From positions 1,488,001-1,552,000 of the forward strand of contig NZ_JBHUGF010000010.1 of NCBI RefSeq assembly GCF_042681745.1: a stretch of 64,000 nucleotides of DNA, written 5' to 3'. Made by a program: the position numbers and the translations under genes. Position 1 is the stretch's first letter; the number at the start of each line of letters is the position of its first letter. Shown here one piece after another: positions 1 through 8,501 of the stretch. The notes beneath the pieces are model-generated. The model did no database searches, was not told the origin of the DNA, and worked only from the letters and a program-made list of their open reading frames with translations. Source of the stretch: Saccharibacillus nicotianae (GTDB lineage: Bacteria; Bacillota; Bacilli; Paenibacillales; Paenibacillaceae).

Positions 1-407
1 TCTTTCATTTTAAAATCAGGCATATAGTTCACAACAGGACGATTCAAATCAATCCTACCTTCGTCAACCAGCTTCATGACTGCCGCGGTTAGCATCATTT
101 TACTAGTGGAACCAATACCATAAATCGTATTAGAAGTAAGAGGTACTTTGTTGTTGATATCATTCTTTCCCGTTTGTCCGGATACTACAATTTTGCCATT
201 GTCGATAAGTGCGTATTGCAGACTTGTCGTATCGTACTTCTCCATCAGTAAATCAGCTTTTTCACTGATTGCGCTCTTCATTGTTTTATACGAAAGATGA
301 CTAGTATTATTTGTAGTCGTTGGTGCCGCCATTGCCGATAGTGGAGCAAGCAATGTGAGTATAAGAGTCACAGCGGTTATAACCTTTCTTTTGCTTACTG
401 TGCTCAT
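1..407 (-). CDS. Beta-lactamase-like serine hydrolase, partial (C-terminal part beyond left edge)
   Basis: The N-terminal 135 or so residues of a class C beta-lactamase/penicillin-binding-protein-like hydrolase; the rest lies off the left edge. The start gives a Sec signal peptide (basic MSTVSKRK, hydrophobic stretch, cut near AMAA at about residue 28), so the enzyme is predicted to be exported. The nucleophile motif SxxK is Ser100-Thr-Ser-Lys103 in a GIGSTSK context. The family hydrolyses D-amino peptides, beta-lactams or esters; the substrate is not deducible. An in-frame ATG at 470 exists but lacks a ribosome binding site, whereas AGAGGG lies upstream of 407. It closely resembles the N-terminus of the protein at 30514-32574 (shared GIGS-SK motif and PDFKM segment), so the two are paralogues. 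Confidence 0.85.
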   Translation of the reverse strand, partial: MSTVSKRKVITAVTLILTLLAPLSAMAAPTTTNNTSHLSYKTMKSAISEKADLLMEKYDTTSLQYALIDNGKIVVSGQTGKNDINNKVPLTSNTIYGIGSTSKMMLTAAVMKLVDEGRIDLNRPVVNYMPDFKMK

Positions 408-645
408 AGTTCTTTTTTTTGATGCCCTCTCTGTATGTTTCACTCTTGTATCTACTCCTGTCTCTATCATGGTTACGTCACACTAATAGTGGCGCTAAAG
501 ACAGTATAGACAACCCATATGTCCTCCCAATGACTACAATATGAACGGAGTATGAACAGACTCAAAAAGTTGAAATGAGTATAGAAATGCAGGAAGGTGC
601 CTGATGTTGTAACCTAATCAAAGCACCTTGTTGAATGTTAAATGA

Positions 646-2004
646 TTAGGTATCTATGAGGATCGGTAAGGTAACTATAAATGTCGTCCCTTTACCATAT
701 TCGCTTTCTACTCGGATATCTCCTTGATGAAGTGATACGATCTGCTTTACAATCGCAAGCCCCATACCGCTACCTCCGTATGTCTGGCTATGAGAACGAT
801 CTGCTTTAAAGAATCGGTCAAATATATGCTTTTGGTCTTCTGGCAGAATGCCAATACCTGAATCCGATATGCAGACTATCGTGTTCTTGCTATCCTGCTT
901 GATCGTGATACTCATTTGAGAATCCTTTTCAGAGAATTTGATACCATTGGCAATAAGGTTGATCCACACCTGATCTAATAGATCATAATCGGCAGTAATA
1001 GAAGTAGGGGACAAATCAAGATCAAATTGAATATTACGAGCTGACCATTGAGGTTGAATAGCAACAATTACTCGTCTAATCTGTTCATCAAGATCAAAGG
1101 TCACAAGTTTCATTTGTAATGACTGAGATTCAAGCACACTTAATTTAAGTAGACTATCACTTATTTTAGATATTCGTACTGTTTCAGTAATAATAATATC
1201 AAGATAAGAGCTTCGTTCTTCATCTGAAAGGTTTACTTGCTTGAGCGCTATAGCAAAACCAGAAATAGATGTAAGTGGCGATTGAACTTCATGAGAAACA
1301 TTGGTTACGAATTCTCTACGCATCTGTTCAAGCTGCTGTAAGTCTCGCATCATTTCTTCAAAGCTACGAGCCAACATGCCTATTTCGCCTTTTTGCTTAA
1401 TATTAAGTTGGATATTGAAATCTCCATCTGCTATCAATCGGGTCGCTTTTGTCAGCTTTTTGATTGGTCTCACTAGAAAAATAGCGGCTACTAATATTAA
1501 TAAACTTCCTGCTATTAACGAGCAAAACAAAAAAGTAAGCACAAACTTAATAAGAAACGAATTGGATGAGGAAGTAAGGGGTTCTATAAAAATCGCTTGA
1601 TTGCCTCTTTCTGTTTTTATCGGTAATCCCAAAAAAATCGTATCAATCCCATTGATATGAACATTTTGCCCATCTAGCACTTGTTGGACTTCTTCATTAG
1701 TCACCGAGAAAGGTTCTTGTCCTTTAAGCTCTCCATAAGAACGGAATTGATCGGTTGTGGTATAGATTCGAATATAATACGAATGAAGTTGCTTCATCTC
1801 ACTTACAAATGCTTCCGCTTCATCTAAAGGTAACGTATTATAGATATGGACAACATCCTGACCAAAATCAAACAAATTACTTTGTAAATTTTCGTTTAAT
1901 TTATCCTGAAATATCCATGTTGTCGCAAAAAAAGCAATCACAGTCCCTCCGATCACAGAAGCCAGAAAAGTCAGAACCACGCGCGTATACAAAGAACTGA
2001 TCAC
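646..2004 (-). CDS. Sensor histidine kinase, HssS-like
   Basis: Membrane sensor kinase of 452 residues. Order: TM1 at about 8-30, an extracellular sensor region of roughly 115 residues, TM2 at about 150-178, a HAMP linker to about 230, HisKA with the phospho-acceptor H-box (SHEVQSP, His238), then a HATPase domain with N, G1 (DSGIGI) and G2 (GGSGMGLAI) boxes. It overlaps the upstream response-regulator gene by 4 bases (ATGA), so the two are translationally coupled. The arrangement and sequence style resemble the haem-sensing HssS family, where the partner system controls an efflux pump. No hrtAB-like pump gene is adjacent here, so haem as signal is only a suggestion. The gene is followed by an inverted repeat without a T-run. 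Confidence 0.88.
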   Translation of the reverse strand: MISSLYTRVVLTFLASVIGGTVIAFFATTWIFQDKLNENLQSNLFDFGQDVVHIYNTLPLDEAEAFVSEMKQLHSYYIRIYTTTDQFRSYGELKGQEPFSVTNEEVQQVLDGQNVHINGIDTIFLGLPIKTERGNQAIFIEPLTSSSNSFLIKFVLTFLFCSLIAGSLLILVAAIFLVRPIKKLTKATRLIADGDFNIQLNIKQKGEIGMLARSFEEMMRDLQQLEQMRREFVTNVSHEVQSPLTSISGFAIALKQVNLSDEERSSYLDIIITETVRISKISDSLLKLSVLESQSLQMKLVTFDLDEQIRRVIVAIQPQWSARNIQFDLDLSPTSITADYDLLDQVWINLIANGIKFSEKDSQMSITIKQDSKNTIVCISDSGIGILPEDQKHIFDRFFKADRSHSQTYGGSGMGLAIVKQIVSLHQGDIRVESEYGKGTTFIVTLPILIDT

Positions 2005-2684
2005 TTCTGCACCTCAAGTCGATAACCAAGTCCTCTTACGGTCTCAATACGAAAATCAGGTACGTCTGCAAAACGTTCACGTAGACGCTTAATATGTACA
2101 TCGATCGTTCGATCATCTCCACTATAATTAATTCCCCAGACTTGATCGATTAATTGCTCACGCGTATACACCTGTCCTGGCAATTCAGCCAGCTTATATA
2201 ACAATTCAAATTCTTTAAGTGGCAAAATAAATAAATCGGTTCCTTTTACAATTTTGTAAGTCTGCCGATTTAGAATAACGTCCCCTAACTGAATCGTCTG
2301 TGTCGAACCTATACGGTATCTTTTTAACAATGCTTTAACACGAGCCATCAACTCAAGCGGATCAAATGGTTTGGTTAAATAATCATCTGTTCCAAGTTGA
2401 AATGCTTGTACTTTTTCCCATGTTTCACTTCTTGCCGTCAACATCAGTAACGGAAGATCAGGATTGGCTTTTCGAAGTTCTTCACACAATATCCAACCAT
2501 CCATAACGGGCATCATAATATCGAGAATGACTAAGTCGACTGGCGTAGAGGTATATAGAGCCAGTGCTTGCTTTCCATCCGCGGCAGTAATCGTTGTAAA
2601 TCCATCATTATTCAAAAATAAACAGACTAGCTTCCGAATATTTGCATCATCGTCAACTACCAATATTGTAGGTATCTTTTCCAC
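2001..2684 (-). CDS. OmpR-family response regulator, HssR-like
   Basis: DNA-binding response regulator of 227 residues and partner of the adjacent kinase. The receiver domain (about 6-120) has acidic residues Asp11-13, phospho-acceptor Asp55 (VILDIMMP) and the conserved Lys in LTKPFDP. The C-terminal winged-helix domain (about 130-225) contains the typical DRTIDVHIKRLRERF and ETVRGLGYRLE segments, which are close to HssR. The start is a GTG directly behind AGGAGA; the spacing is unusually short, but no better start precedes the conserved ILVVDDD strand. The upstream 60 bases separate it from a decayed gene. Phosphorylation by the HssS-like kinase and binding upstream of its own or a transporter promoter are expected from the family. 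Confidence 0.88.
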   Translation of the reverse strand: MEKIPTILVVDDDANIRKLVCLFLNNDGFTTITAADGKQALALYTSTPVDLVILDIMMPVMDGWILCEELRKANPDLPLLMLTARSETWEKVQAFQLGTDDYLTKPFDPLELMARVKALLKRYRIGSTQTIQLGDVILNRQTYKIVKGTDLFILPLKEFELLYKLAELPGQVYTREQLIDQVWGINYSGDDRTIDVHIKRLRERFADVPDFRIETVRGLGYRLEVQK

Positions 2685-2745
2685 TCTCCTGATAAGAAAA
2701 TTTCTGCGGTGATGTAAAAGTCATGAATGTTTAAATCATGCTACC

Positions 2746-3050
2746 TTATTGGTTGTAATCATGCAACAGGATTGATCGAAAAAATGATCTTTTAGCTGCA
2801 TCTCTCCAGTGATCAATATGTAAGTGAGTCACGATCACTGCGTCTATTACACTGATCATTTCTTCAATTAAAATAGGCAAAGCGACAAGCGGATTTTTTT
2901 GATCTTCTCTAGCCGCATTAGGAAAAGCAGGAAGTGTACCCTTTTCAGCTAAAAGGAATCTATGAGAAATTTCTTGCCTGCATATTGAACGATAAGAGTA
3001 GCATTACGGATTAATTGGATATTCCTTTTATTGGGATACGGTAAGTACAT
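2746..3050 (-). pseudogene. Metallo-beta-lactamase-fold hydrolase remnant, frameshifted and truncated
   Basis: Reading the minus strand from an ATG at 3050 gives an N-terminus ending in NATLIVQYAGKKFLIDSF and a stop. The reading continues in another frame as AEKGTLPAFPNAAREDQ, then an IEEMISVIDAVIVTHLHIDHW segment. THLHIDHW is the HxHxDH zinc-binding motif of metallo-beta-lactamase-fold enzymes, and the order of segments matches the N-terminal 80 or so residues of that family. The frame break lies near 2955. After the HxHxDH motif the similarity ends within about 15 codons at a stop (2746-2748), whereas family members run to more than 200 residues. It is therefore both frameshifted and missing its C-terminal two thirds. 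It lies divergent to the AsnC-type regulator gene at 3191, which may once have controlled it. Confidence 0.75.
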
Positions 3051-3190
3051 ATTAAGATTTATAGAAATAGGTATTTCATTCCTATATCACTTTTAGCGTA
3101 TAATCAAATGATAAAGATTATTTGGATTGCAGACCATCATTTAGCGAAACCATTTCGTATCAAATCATTTCAAGATGAAAGGATTTCTAT

Positions 3191-3658
3191 ATGCAACTTG
3201 ATCATACGGATTATCAGATCCTTCGTATATTATCAGAAAACTCACGTATTCCATGGAAAGATCTTGGAGAGCAGATTCATATGACAGGACAAGCGGTAGA
3301 CAATCGGATCAAAAAGCTTGAAGATAACGGAGTGATCCACTTTTATTCTTTGATTGTTAATGAATTCAAGCTAGGTCTTGCTTATACAGCGTTTGTTATT
3401 ATTACAATGAATAGTGCCAATCACAAATCTTTTATCCGTTTTATTAGCGAACGGAATGAAGTTATCGAAACTCATCGCATTTCTGGAAATGGTTGCTATC
3501 ATGTAACATTGAAAGTCAGTTCGCAAGAACAGTTAAATGATTTTCTTGACACATTACTTGTTCACGGCAATTATAGTCTAAATTTGTCTATCCAAAAAAT
3601 GAAGCAAATCGATGCCCTAACAGCGGTATTACAAAATAAAAGTAACTCTTATTCATAA
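3191..3658 (+). CDS. Lrp/AsnC-family transcriptional regulator
   Basis: Regulator of 155 residues. The N-terminal winged helix-turn-helix (about 5-60) has the family pattern DYQILRILSENSRIPWKDLGEQIHMTGQAVDNRIKKLEDNGVI (given here only as positions 7-50). The C-terminal RAM/AsnC ligand-binding domain (about 65-150) contains the ISGNGCYHVTLKV strand. Such proteins form octameric or dimeric DNA-bending regulators that respond to amino acids or related small molecules. A GAAAGGA ribosome binding site precedes the ATG. The divergent gene is the metallo-beta-lactamase-fold remnant, so its original target may be lost. No clear terminator follows; the next gene on the same strand starts 164 bases later with its own promoter. 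Confidence 0.85.
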   Translation: MQLDHTDYQILRILSENSRIPWKDLGEQIHMTGQAVDNRIKKLEDNGVIHFYSLIVNEFKLGLAYTAFVIITMNSANHKSFIRFISERNEVIETHRISGNGCYHVTLKVSSQEQLNDFLDTLLVHGNYSLNLSIQKMKQIDALTAVLQNKSNSYS

Positions 3659-3764
3659 TCGGTATAAAAAAGAAGCCTGCAACAATAGTTTCCTTTTTTA
3701 TCTACTACCTTTTATAAAATGGCAATCTACTTCTATCCTCCTAATCTCTCTTTTCCAAATACAT

Positions 3765-3810
3765 TTGACTGATTATTCTTTATATCGTATTATTCTAATA
3801 TAACGATATA
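3765..3810 (+). promoter_or_regulatory. Promoter and ArsR-type operator of the sulfur operon
   Basis: A -35 element TTGACT (3765-3770), a 17-base spacer and -10 element TATTAT (3788-3793) precede the ArsR gene. The inverted repeat TATATCGT (3781-3788) with ACGATATA (3803-3810) brackets the -10 element. The position is typical of autorepression by an ArsR-family dimer. The elements are read directly; binding by the encoded regulator is inferred. Confidence 0.6.
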
Positions 3811-3822
3811 AGGAGAGTTAAT

Positions 3823-4137
3823 ATGGATATTGCTGCTTTTGACGTCAAAGATTTAAAACAGTTCGATGAACCTGCTAACCTGCTGAAAGCTTTATCGCAC
3901 CCTATTCGCCTTTGTATTGTGCGTGGCTTAATACGTAAACGTAAATGTAACGTTTCTTATATGCAAGAATGTCTGGATATTCCACAATCGACGATTTCTC
4001 AACATCTACAGAAGCTTCGTAGTACAGGGATTGTTACCACTGAACGTAGTGGTCTGGAAGTTAATTATCTTCTTGCTGATCCGCGGATCGAGCCAATCGT
4101 CCATATTTTGTTTGGAGAGGAAGATTGCGAATCATGA
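3823..4137 (+). CDS. ArsR-family transcriptional regulator of the sulfur operon
   Basis: Regulator of 104 residues with a winged helix-turn-helix (LLKALSHPIRLCIVRGL, then the recognition helix region IPQSTISQHLQKLRSTGIV). Its stop overlaps the next start in ATGA, so it is coupled to the CoA-disulfide reductase fusion gene. Three cysteines are visible (Cys27 in LCIVRG, Cys38 in KRKCNVS, Cys46 in MQECLD). Cys38 and Cys46 sit on the DNA-binding face, where metal- or sulfane-sulfur-sensing ArsR proteins carry reactive thiols. Given the neighbour, a persulfide or polysulfide signal (CstR/BigR/SqrR-like logic) is likelier than a metal, but this is inference. An inverted-repeat operator over the -10 element suggests autorepression. 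Confidence 0.85.
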   Translation: MDIAAFDVKDLKQFDEPANLLKALSHPIRLCIVRGLIRKRKCNVSYMQECLDIPQSTISQHLQKLRSTGIVTTERSGLEVNYLLADPRIEPIVHILFGEEDCES

Positions 4138-6653
4138 ATCAACAAAGTCAAAAAGTATTAATTGTCGGTGGTGTGGCTGGAGGTGCATCGGCTGCGGCAC
4201 GGCTGCGCCGACTTGATGAACATGCCGAGATTATTATGTTTGAAAAAGGCCCCCATATTTCATTTGCTAACTGCGGATTACCTTACTATATTGGTGGTTC
4301 TATTACCGATCGTGAACGTTTGCTTGTGCAAACGCCGAAAGGCATGGCAGAGCGTTTTCGAATTGACGTGCGGATACAAAGCGAAGTGGTAGCTATTCAT
4401 CCCGATACTCATACCATTCAGATCAAGCATCCTGAACGTGGTCTATATGAAGAAACGTATGACAAGTTGATCTTGTCTCCAGGTGCTCGTCCCTTTATTC
4501 CTAACTTGCCCGGTAATGATCATCCGCTTATCTTTACTGTACGCAATGTACCTGATATCGAGCGTATCAAGCAACGTGTCACTTCCGAACATACGCGATC
4601 AGCGCTTGTGGTAGGTGGAGGATTTATCGGGGTAGAAATGGCAGAAAATTTACGTGAAGCTGGTCTGGATGTAACGCTGATCGAAAGTAATGCACAACTA
4701 CTAGCTCCCTTCGATCCCGAACTCGCGACGACATTAGCACAAGAAATGGAGCAACATGGTGTCAAATTGATGTTTAAGCAACGTGTTACCGGCTTTCATT
4801 CCCATGAGCAAGGGATCGGTGTTGAACTTGAAAGTGGTAAATCTCTATCTGCTGATCTAGTGATTCTCGCTATTGGTGTAATGCCCGACACTTCTTTCTT
4901 GCAAAGTAGCGGTATGGCTCTTGGAGCACGTGGTCATATTGTTGTCAATGAAGCGCTTGAAACCAACTTGCCAGATATCTATGCTGTCGGGGATGCTATT
5001 GAAGTTAAAGACTATATTCATGGAAACCAGACGGCAATTCCACTTGCAGGGCCTGCTAACAAACAAGGTAGAATCGTTGCTGACCGTATCGCTGGATTGA
5101 ACTCTAGTTACAAAGGAACGATGGGAACGTCTGTGATTAAAATATTCGACCTAACCGGTGCTTCTACAGGTAGTAATGAGAAAACGCTCAAACGTCTAAG
5201 CATAGATTACCAGAGTGTCATTGTTCATCCTTCCTCTCATGCTTCTTACTATCCTGGTGCCAGCGCTATCACACTCAAGTTACTCTTTACACCACAAGGC
5301 AAAATTTTAGGTGCTCAAGCAATCGGTTATGAAGGTGTAGATAAGCGGATTGACGATATTGCTACAGCTATTCATTTTGGCGGCTCTATTCATGATCTGG
5401 CAGAACTGGAACTTAGCTATGCACCACCTTATTCTTCTGCAAAAGACCCTGTAAATATGGCAGGATATGCCGCGGAAAATATAGTGTCTGGACGTGTAAA
5501 GGTCTTTACTTACGACCAACTAGCAGAACGTAATCATGATCAGTCTATTCTGCTCGATGTACGTAGTGAACTGGAACATCACAATGGACATATTCCCGGT
5601 TCGCTGCATATCCCTGTTGATGAACTTCGTCAGCGCTTGGATGAACTGGATCGTTCCAAAGAAATTTGGGTGTATTGCCAGGTGGGATTGCGCGGCTATA
5701 CCGCTTCTCAAATTTTGCGTCAGCATGGTTTTGAGACTAAAAATTTAAGTGGTGGTTACAAAACATACCGTATGGCTGAATTCCAACCAACTCTTATAAT
5801 TGCCGAGAAATCAGATAATACTCCTAACAATCCATCTGATCACTTACCAACACTTGCTGTACAAGCAAATCCATTAGCTAATAACGAACAGACATCTGTT
5901 CATTCTATTCATATAGATGCTGAACTGGATGCACGCGGATTAAGCTGTCCTGGTCCTCTGATGCAAGTAAAGCAAAAAATGGATATGCTTGCAGACGGGC
6001 AAACTTTGCGTGTACAAGCTTCTGACCCTGGATTTTATGAAGATATCAAAGCATGGACAACCATGACTAAATCTACTCTGCTAAAATTAGAACATGGGAA
6101 AAGTGGTGTTGTTGAAGCTATTATTAGCAAAGCAATACCACAGCAGAACTCTGAAATTTCATCCTCCAATGCTTCTGAAGTCGATCCTGCTAGTACGATG
6201 GTCGTTTTTAGCGGTGATCTGGATAAAGCAATCGCTTCTTTAATTATTGCCAACGGTGCTGCTGCAAGCGGTCGTAAAGTTACAATGTTTTTCACATTCT
6301 GGGGATTAACGATTATTCGTAAACAGCCACCTCAAGCGATCTCCAAAACGACGATCGGTCGTATGTTTGATATGATGCTTCCTCGTACTAGCCGCAAGCT
6401 ACGCTTATCACAAATGAATATGTTCGGTGCGGGTCCCAAAATGATTCGGGGTCTTATGAAACATCACAATGTTCCTTCTCTGGAAGAATTAATACAGAGT
6501 GCAGTCGATCAAGGTGTAGAAATGGTTGCTTGTCAGATGTCGATGGATTTGATGAATATTCATCGCGACGAATTGATGGATCATGTTAAAAGTGTTGGCG
6601 TCGGTTACTATCTGGGAGAAGCTTCTCAAGCGAACCATAATCTTTTTATATAA
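4134..6653 (+). CDS. CoA-disulfide/polysulfide reductase fused to rhodanese, TusA and DsrE-like domains
   Basis: Large multidomain sulfur-handling enzyme of 839 residues. Residues 1-450 are a pyridine nucleotide-disulfide reductase of the CoA-disulfide reductase/NADH-oxidase group: FAD motif VGGVAGGASAA, redox Cys47 in ISFANCGLPYY, a second NAD motif VVGGGFIGVE and the C-terminal dimerisation domain. A rhodanese domain follows (about 455-550; active-site loop VYCQVGLRGY), then a TusA-like sulfur carrier (about 595-665; Cys in ARGLSCPGPL), then a DsrE/DsrE2-like domain (about 690-839; Cys in MVACQMSMDLM). All four predicted reactive cysteines are present. Persulfide could pass between domains while FAD/NAD(P)H or CoA reduces it. 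ATG 4134 is chosen over TTG 4125 because GGAGAGGA lies 11 bases upstream of the ATG. A strong terminator follows. Confidence 0.92.
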   Translation: MNQQSQKVLIVGGVAGGASAAARLRRLDEHAEIIMFEKGPHISFANCGLPYYIGGSITDRERLLVQTPKGMAERFRIDVRIQSEVVAIHPDTHTIQIKHPERGLYEETYDKLILSPGARPFIPNLPGNDHPLIFTVRNVPDIERIKQRVTSEHTRSALVVGGGFIGVEMAENLREAGLDVTLIESNAQLLAPFDPELATTLAQEMEQHGVKLMFKQRVTGFHSHEQGIGVELESGKSLSADLVILAIGVMPDTSFLQSSGMALGARGHIVVNEALETNLPDIYAVGDAIEVKDYIHGNQTAIPLAGPANKQGRIVADRIAGLNSSYKGTMGTSVIKIFDLTGASTGSNEKTLKRLSIDYQSVIVHPSSHASYYPGASAITLKLLFTPQGKILGAQAIGYEGVDKRIDDIATAIHFGGSIHDLAELELSYAPPYSSAKDPVNMAGYAAENIVSGRVKVFTYDQLAERNHDQSILLDVRSELEHHNGHIPGSLHIPVDELRQRLDELDRSKEIWVYCQVGLRGYTASQILRQHGFETKNLSGGYKTYRMAEFQPTLIIAEKSDNTPNNPSDHLPTLAVQANPLANNEQTSVHSIHIDAELDARGLSCPGPLMQVKQKMDMLADGQTLRVQASDPGFYEDIKAWTTMTKSTLLKLEHGKSGVVEAIISKAIPQQNSEISSSNASEVDPASTMVVFSGDLDKAIASLIIANGAAASGRKVTMFFTFWGLTIIRKQPPQAISKTTIGRMFDMMLPRTSRKLRLSQMNMFGAGPKMIRGLMKHHNVPSLEELIQSAVDQGVEMVACQMSMDLMNIHRDELMDHVKSVGVGYYLGEASQANHNLFI

Positions 6654-6672
6654 TTAAGAAGCAATTTGTAAA

Positions 6673-6717
6673 AAACGTAAAAAGGAGTGTCTATAAAAGA
6701 CGCTCCTTTTTACGTTT
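6673..6717 (+). terminator. Rho-independent terminator after the sulfur operon
   Basis: A hairpin with a 19-base stem (AAACGTAAAAAGGAG.. pairing with ..CTCCTTTTTACGTTT, one mismatch) and a 7-base loop lies 20 bases past the stop. The A/T-rich base of the stem supplies a T-run in either direction. Confidence 0.85.
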
Positions 6718-6774
6718 GATTAGACTCTAATATAAATGCACTGATCTTAATAGTTCATTTCATAGTAATCCATT

Positions 6775-7119
6775 TTATTCTGAAGACATCTGCAAAGCCT
6801 CCTTCTCATACGATTGAAACGCATTTTCTAAGCCCATAATTACATCTTTGATTTTCACGTATCCTTTAGTATATGTCTTGGAATCACGAATTTCTTCCCA
6901 CATATAATGATACTGCTTGAGATCTTCTGTCTCACAGACTACAAAATCGGTATAATCTTTGCCAGGTAAAGCTTCGGCGTCAAAAAAGCGTACAGTGATA
7001 GATGAACGATACTTATTGATAATTTGCTGTAATTCTTCTGCATGCTCTCTTCGTTCTTCTCGTGGTAAGGCTAACCAAGAAGGATAAAATTCTAGTAACA
7101 CAATCATTAATTGTCGCAT
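6775..7119 (-). CDS. Darcynin-family small protein
   Basis: Cytosolic protein of 114 residues without signal peptide or membrane segment. The N-terminal part ..LLEFYPSWLALPREER.. and the mid-region VRFFDAEALPGKDYTDFVVCET followed by a C-terminal helix resemble the darcynin family, whose biochemical function is unknown and whose fold is thought to be ferredoxin-like. A GAGGTGAAAC ribosome binding site precedes the ATG. It lies 78 bases downstream of a Crp/Fnr-type regulator gene on the same strand, so co-transcription with that regulator is likely. No catalytic motif is evident. Confidence 0.7.
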   Translation of the reverse strand: MRQLMIVLLEFYPSWLALPREERREHAEELQQIINKYRSSITVRFFDAEALPGKDYTDFVVCETEDLKQYHYMWEEIRDSKTYTKGYVKIKDVIMGLENAFQSYEKEALQMSSE

Positions 7120-7197
7120 ACTTGTTTCACCTCATTTAAATAATCGTTGCTATATCTCTAGTCTAACGTGCATGATCTACAATCGCATTAACATAGG

Positions 7198-7776
7198 TTA
7201 ATCATTTTCATGCAGGATTCGACTTAGAGATACAGGTGAGATGCCGAGGTAAGAAGCAATATGATATTGCGGTATTCTTTGTTCAAGTCCGGGATATTTT
7301 AACAAAAAAGCTTGATAGCGCTCCAAAGCAGATAAATATAACAATTCTCGTTCACGTTCTTCTTTACGGATATAAAGTCGTTCTAAAGCAGTCCGAACAA
7401 ATCGTTCCCATCCATGACTTCGATCCATAAGCATTTGTAAAGTCGAATACGGAATTTCGATAACAGTGGAATCTTCGATAGCCTCAATAGTATACTTTGA
7501 AGTTAATCCAGTGATCATAGCTCCATAAGCTGTAGCAAAATCGTTTTCCAATGTAAAAGCGACATTATATTCCTGCCCATCTGCTAATGTATAATACAGC
7601 CGAAACAACCCTTGTGTACAGAAATAAGCATGTTTTACATGATCTTCAGATTTAATAATCTTCACTCCACGTGCAATAGACTTCACGGTCGTTGCAGTTA
7701 CAAAACATTTCCACTCTGTAGGCGATATAGAAGCTTGATAAGCCATAGACTGAAGGGTCTGATAATGATGCTCCAT
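7198..7776 (-). CDS. Crp/Fnr-family transcriptional regulator
   Basis: Regulator of 192 residues. The N-terminal cyclic-nucleotide-binding-like beta-roll (about 15-125) shows the pattern FRLYYTLADGQEYNVAFTLENDF. It lacks the full RxA phosphate cassette of cAMP-binding Crp and has no Fe-S cysteine cluster, so the effector is unknown. A short C-terminal helix-turn-helix follows (HIASYLGISPVSLSRILHEND), ending close to the recognition helix; this is typical of the smaller regulators next to stress or oxidoreductase genes. AGAGAGGC precedes the ATG at a good distance. It is co-directional with the darcynin-family gene downstream, its most likely target or operon partner. Confidence 0.82.
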   Translation of the reverse strand: MEHHYQTLQSMAYQASISPTEWKCFVTATTVKSIARGVKIIKSEDHVKHAYFCTQGLFRLYYTLADGQEYNVAFTLENDFATAYGAMITGLTSKYTIEAIEDSTVIEIPYSTLQMLMDRSHGWERFVRTALERLYIRKEERERELLYLSALERYQAFLLKYPGLEQRIPQYHIASYLGISPVSLSRILHEND

Positions 7777-7894
7777 GATCGTTGCCTCTCTCTGATTAGA
7801 TATTGTCCGTTCATTTTCTAATGTTATGATCCATCTAGTTGATTATAGTTTCTCTCTTTCGCTCTCTTTTGTATATACTTCTATGTAAAAATAA

Positions 7895-7922
7895 AAAAAG
7901 TCGATCAGTATAGACCGACTTT
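7895..7922 (-). terminator. Rho-independent terminator after the SDR/MarR unit
   Basis: On the minus strand AAAGTCGGTC and GATCGACTTT pair around a 6-base loop (one G-T pair) and run into a long T-rich tract. It lies about 65 bases past the MarR stop and separates that unit from the Crp gene. Confidence 0.75.
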
Positions 7923-7986
7923 GGTGTCACTATCTGCTTGAATAGCATGTATTTGATTGCTAGATGTGCTTGCGACTTTCGAGTAA

Positions 7987-8430
7987 TTATGCATTATTTT
8001 TCATCTGCTTCACATTTTCATTTAATTGTTCTAGCACTTTTTGGAGCATATTGAACTCGGTATCACTAATATTATTCAAAAGTCCTCTGGCAAATTGCTC
8101 TTTCTCTTTTTGCGAGTTCTCGATTACTTCTGTGCCGTAGTCTGTCAGTTGTACTAAAATAATGCGGTTGTCTCCATCTTTTCTTCTTCGGGATACGATT
8201 TTCTGATCTTCAAGCTGTTTGAGATGTCTTGCTACGGCTGCTTTATCAAGCGTTACCTTTTTTTGTAGATCACTTTGACTAATTTCTGTGTCTTGATATA
8301 TCAATGCAAGTATTTCAAAGCGAGATTGGCTGATACTAATATAAGCATCAAATGTCGTATTTATCGCGTTGTTTACACGATACATTTGGTATAACAACGC
8401 ACTCTCTTCTGACCAATCTTTTTTCAACAC
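7987..8430 (-). CDS. MarR-family transcriptional regulator
   Basis: Winged-helix repressor of about 147 residues: a dimerisation helix, the HTH segment ISQSDLQKKVTLDKAAVARHLKQLEDQKIV and the wing SRRRKDGDNRIILVQLTDYG. The start is uncertain. The GTG at 8430 has AAAGATGG just upstream, whereas an in-frame ATG at 8472 has no ribosome binding site and lies in A/T-rich DNA, so the shorter form is preferred. It lies 71 bases behind the SDR gene on the same strand, and both probably share the promoter at about 9207-9280. Two palindromes there are the likely binding sites, giving an autoregulated SDR-MarR operon. MarR proteins usually release DNA on binding phenolics or on thiol oxidation; no ligand can be assigned. 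Confidence 0.83.
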   Translation of the reverse strand: MLKKDWSEESALLYQMYRVNNAINTTFDAYISISQSRFEILALIYQDTEISQSDLQKKVTLDKAAVARHLKQLEDQKIVSRRRKDGDNRIILVQLTDYGTEVIENSQKEKEQFARGLLNNISDTEFNMLQKVLEQLNENVKQMKNNA

Positions 8431-8501
8431 TATCCCATCTTTCGTAATCTTATTTTGACACTTGAAGTACATTATATATCGATTATAAAAAAAATTGCGT
8501 T

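Noticed and set aside
612..651. Inverted repeat ACCTAATC / GATTAGGT at the end of the first histidine kinase gene
   Set aside because: Long loop, no T-run on the minus strand and it overlaps the stop codon; not called a terminator.
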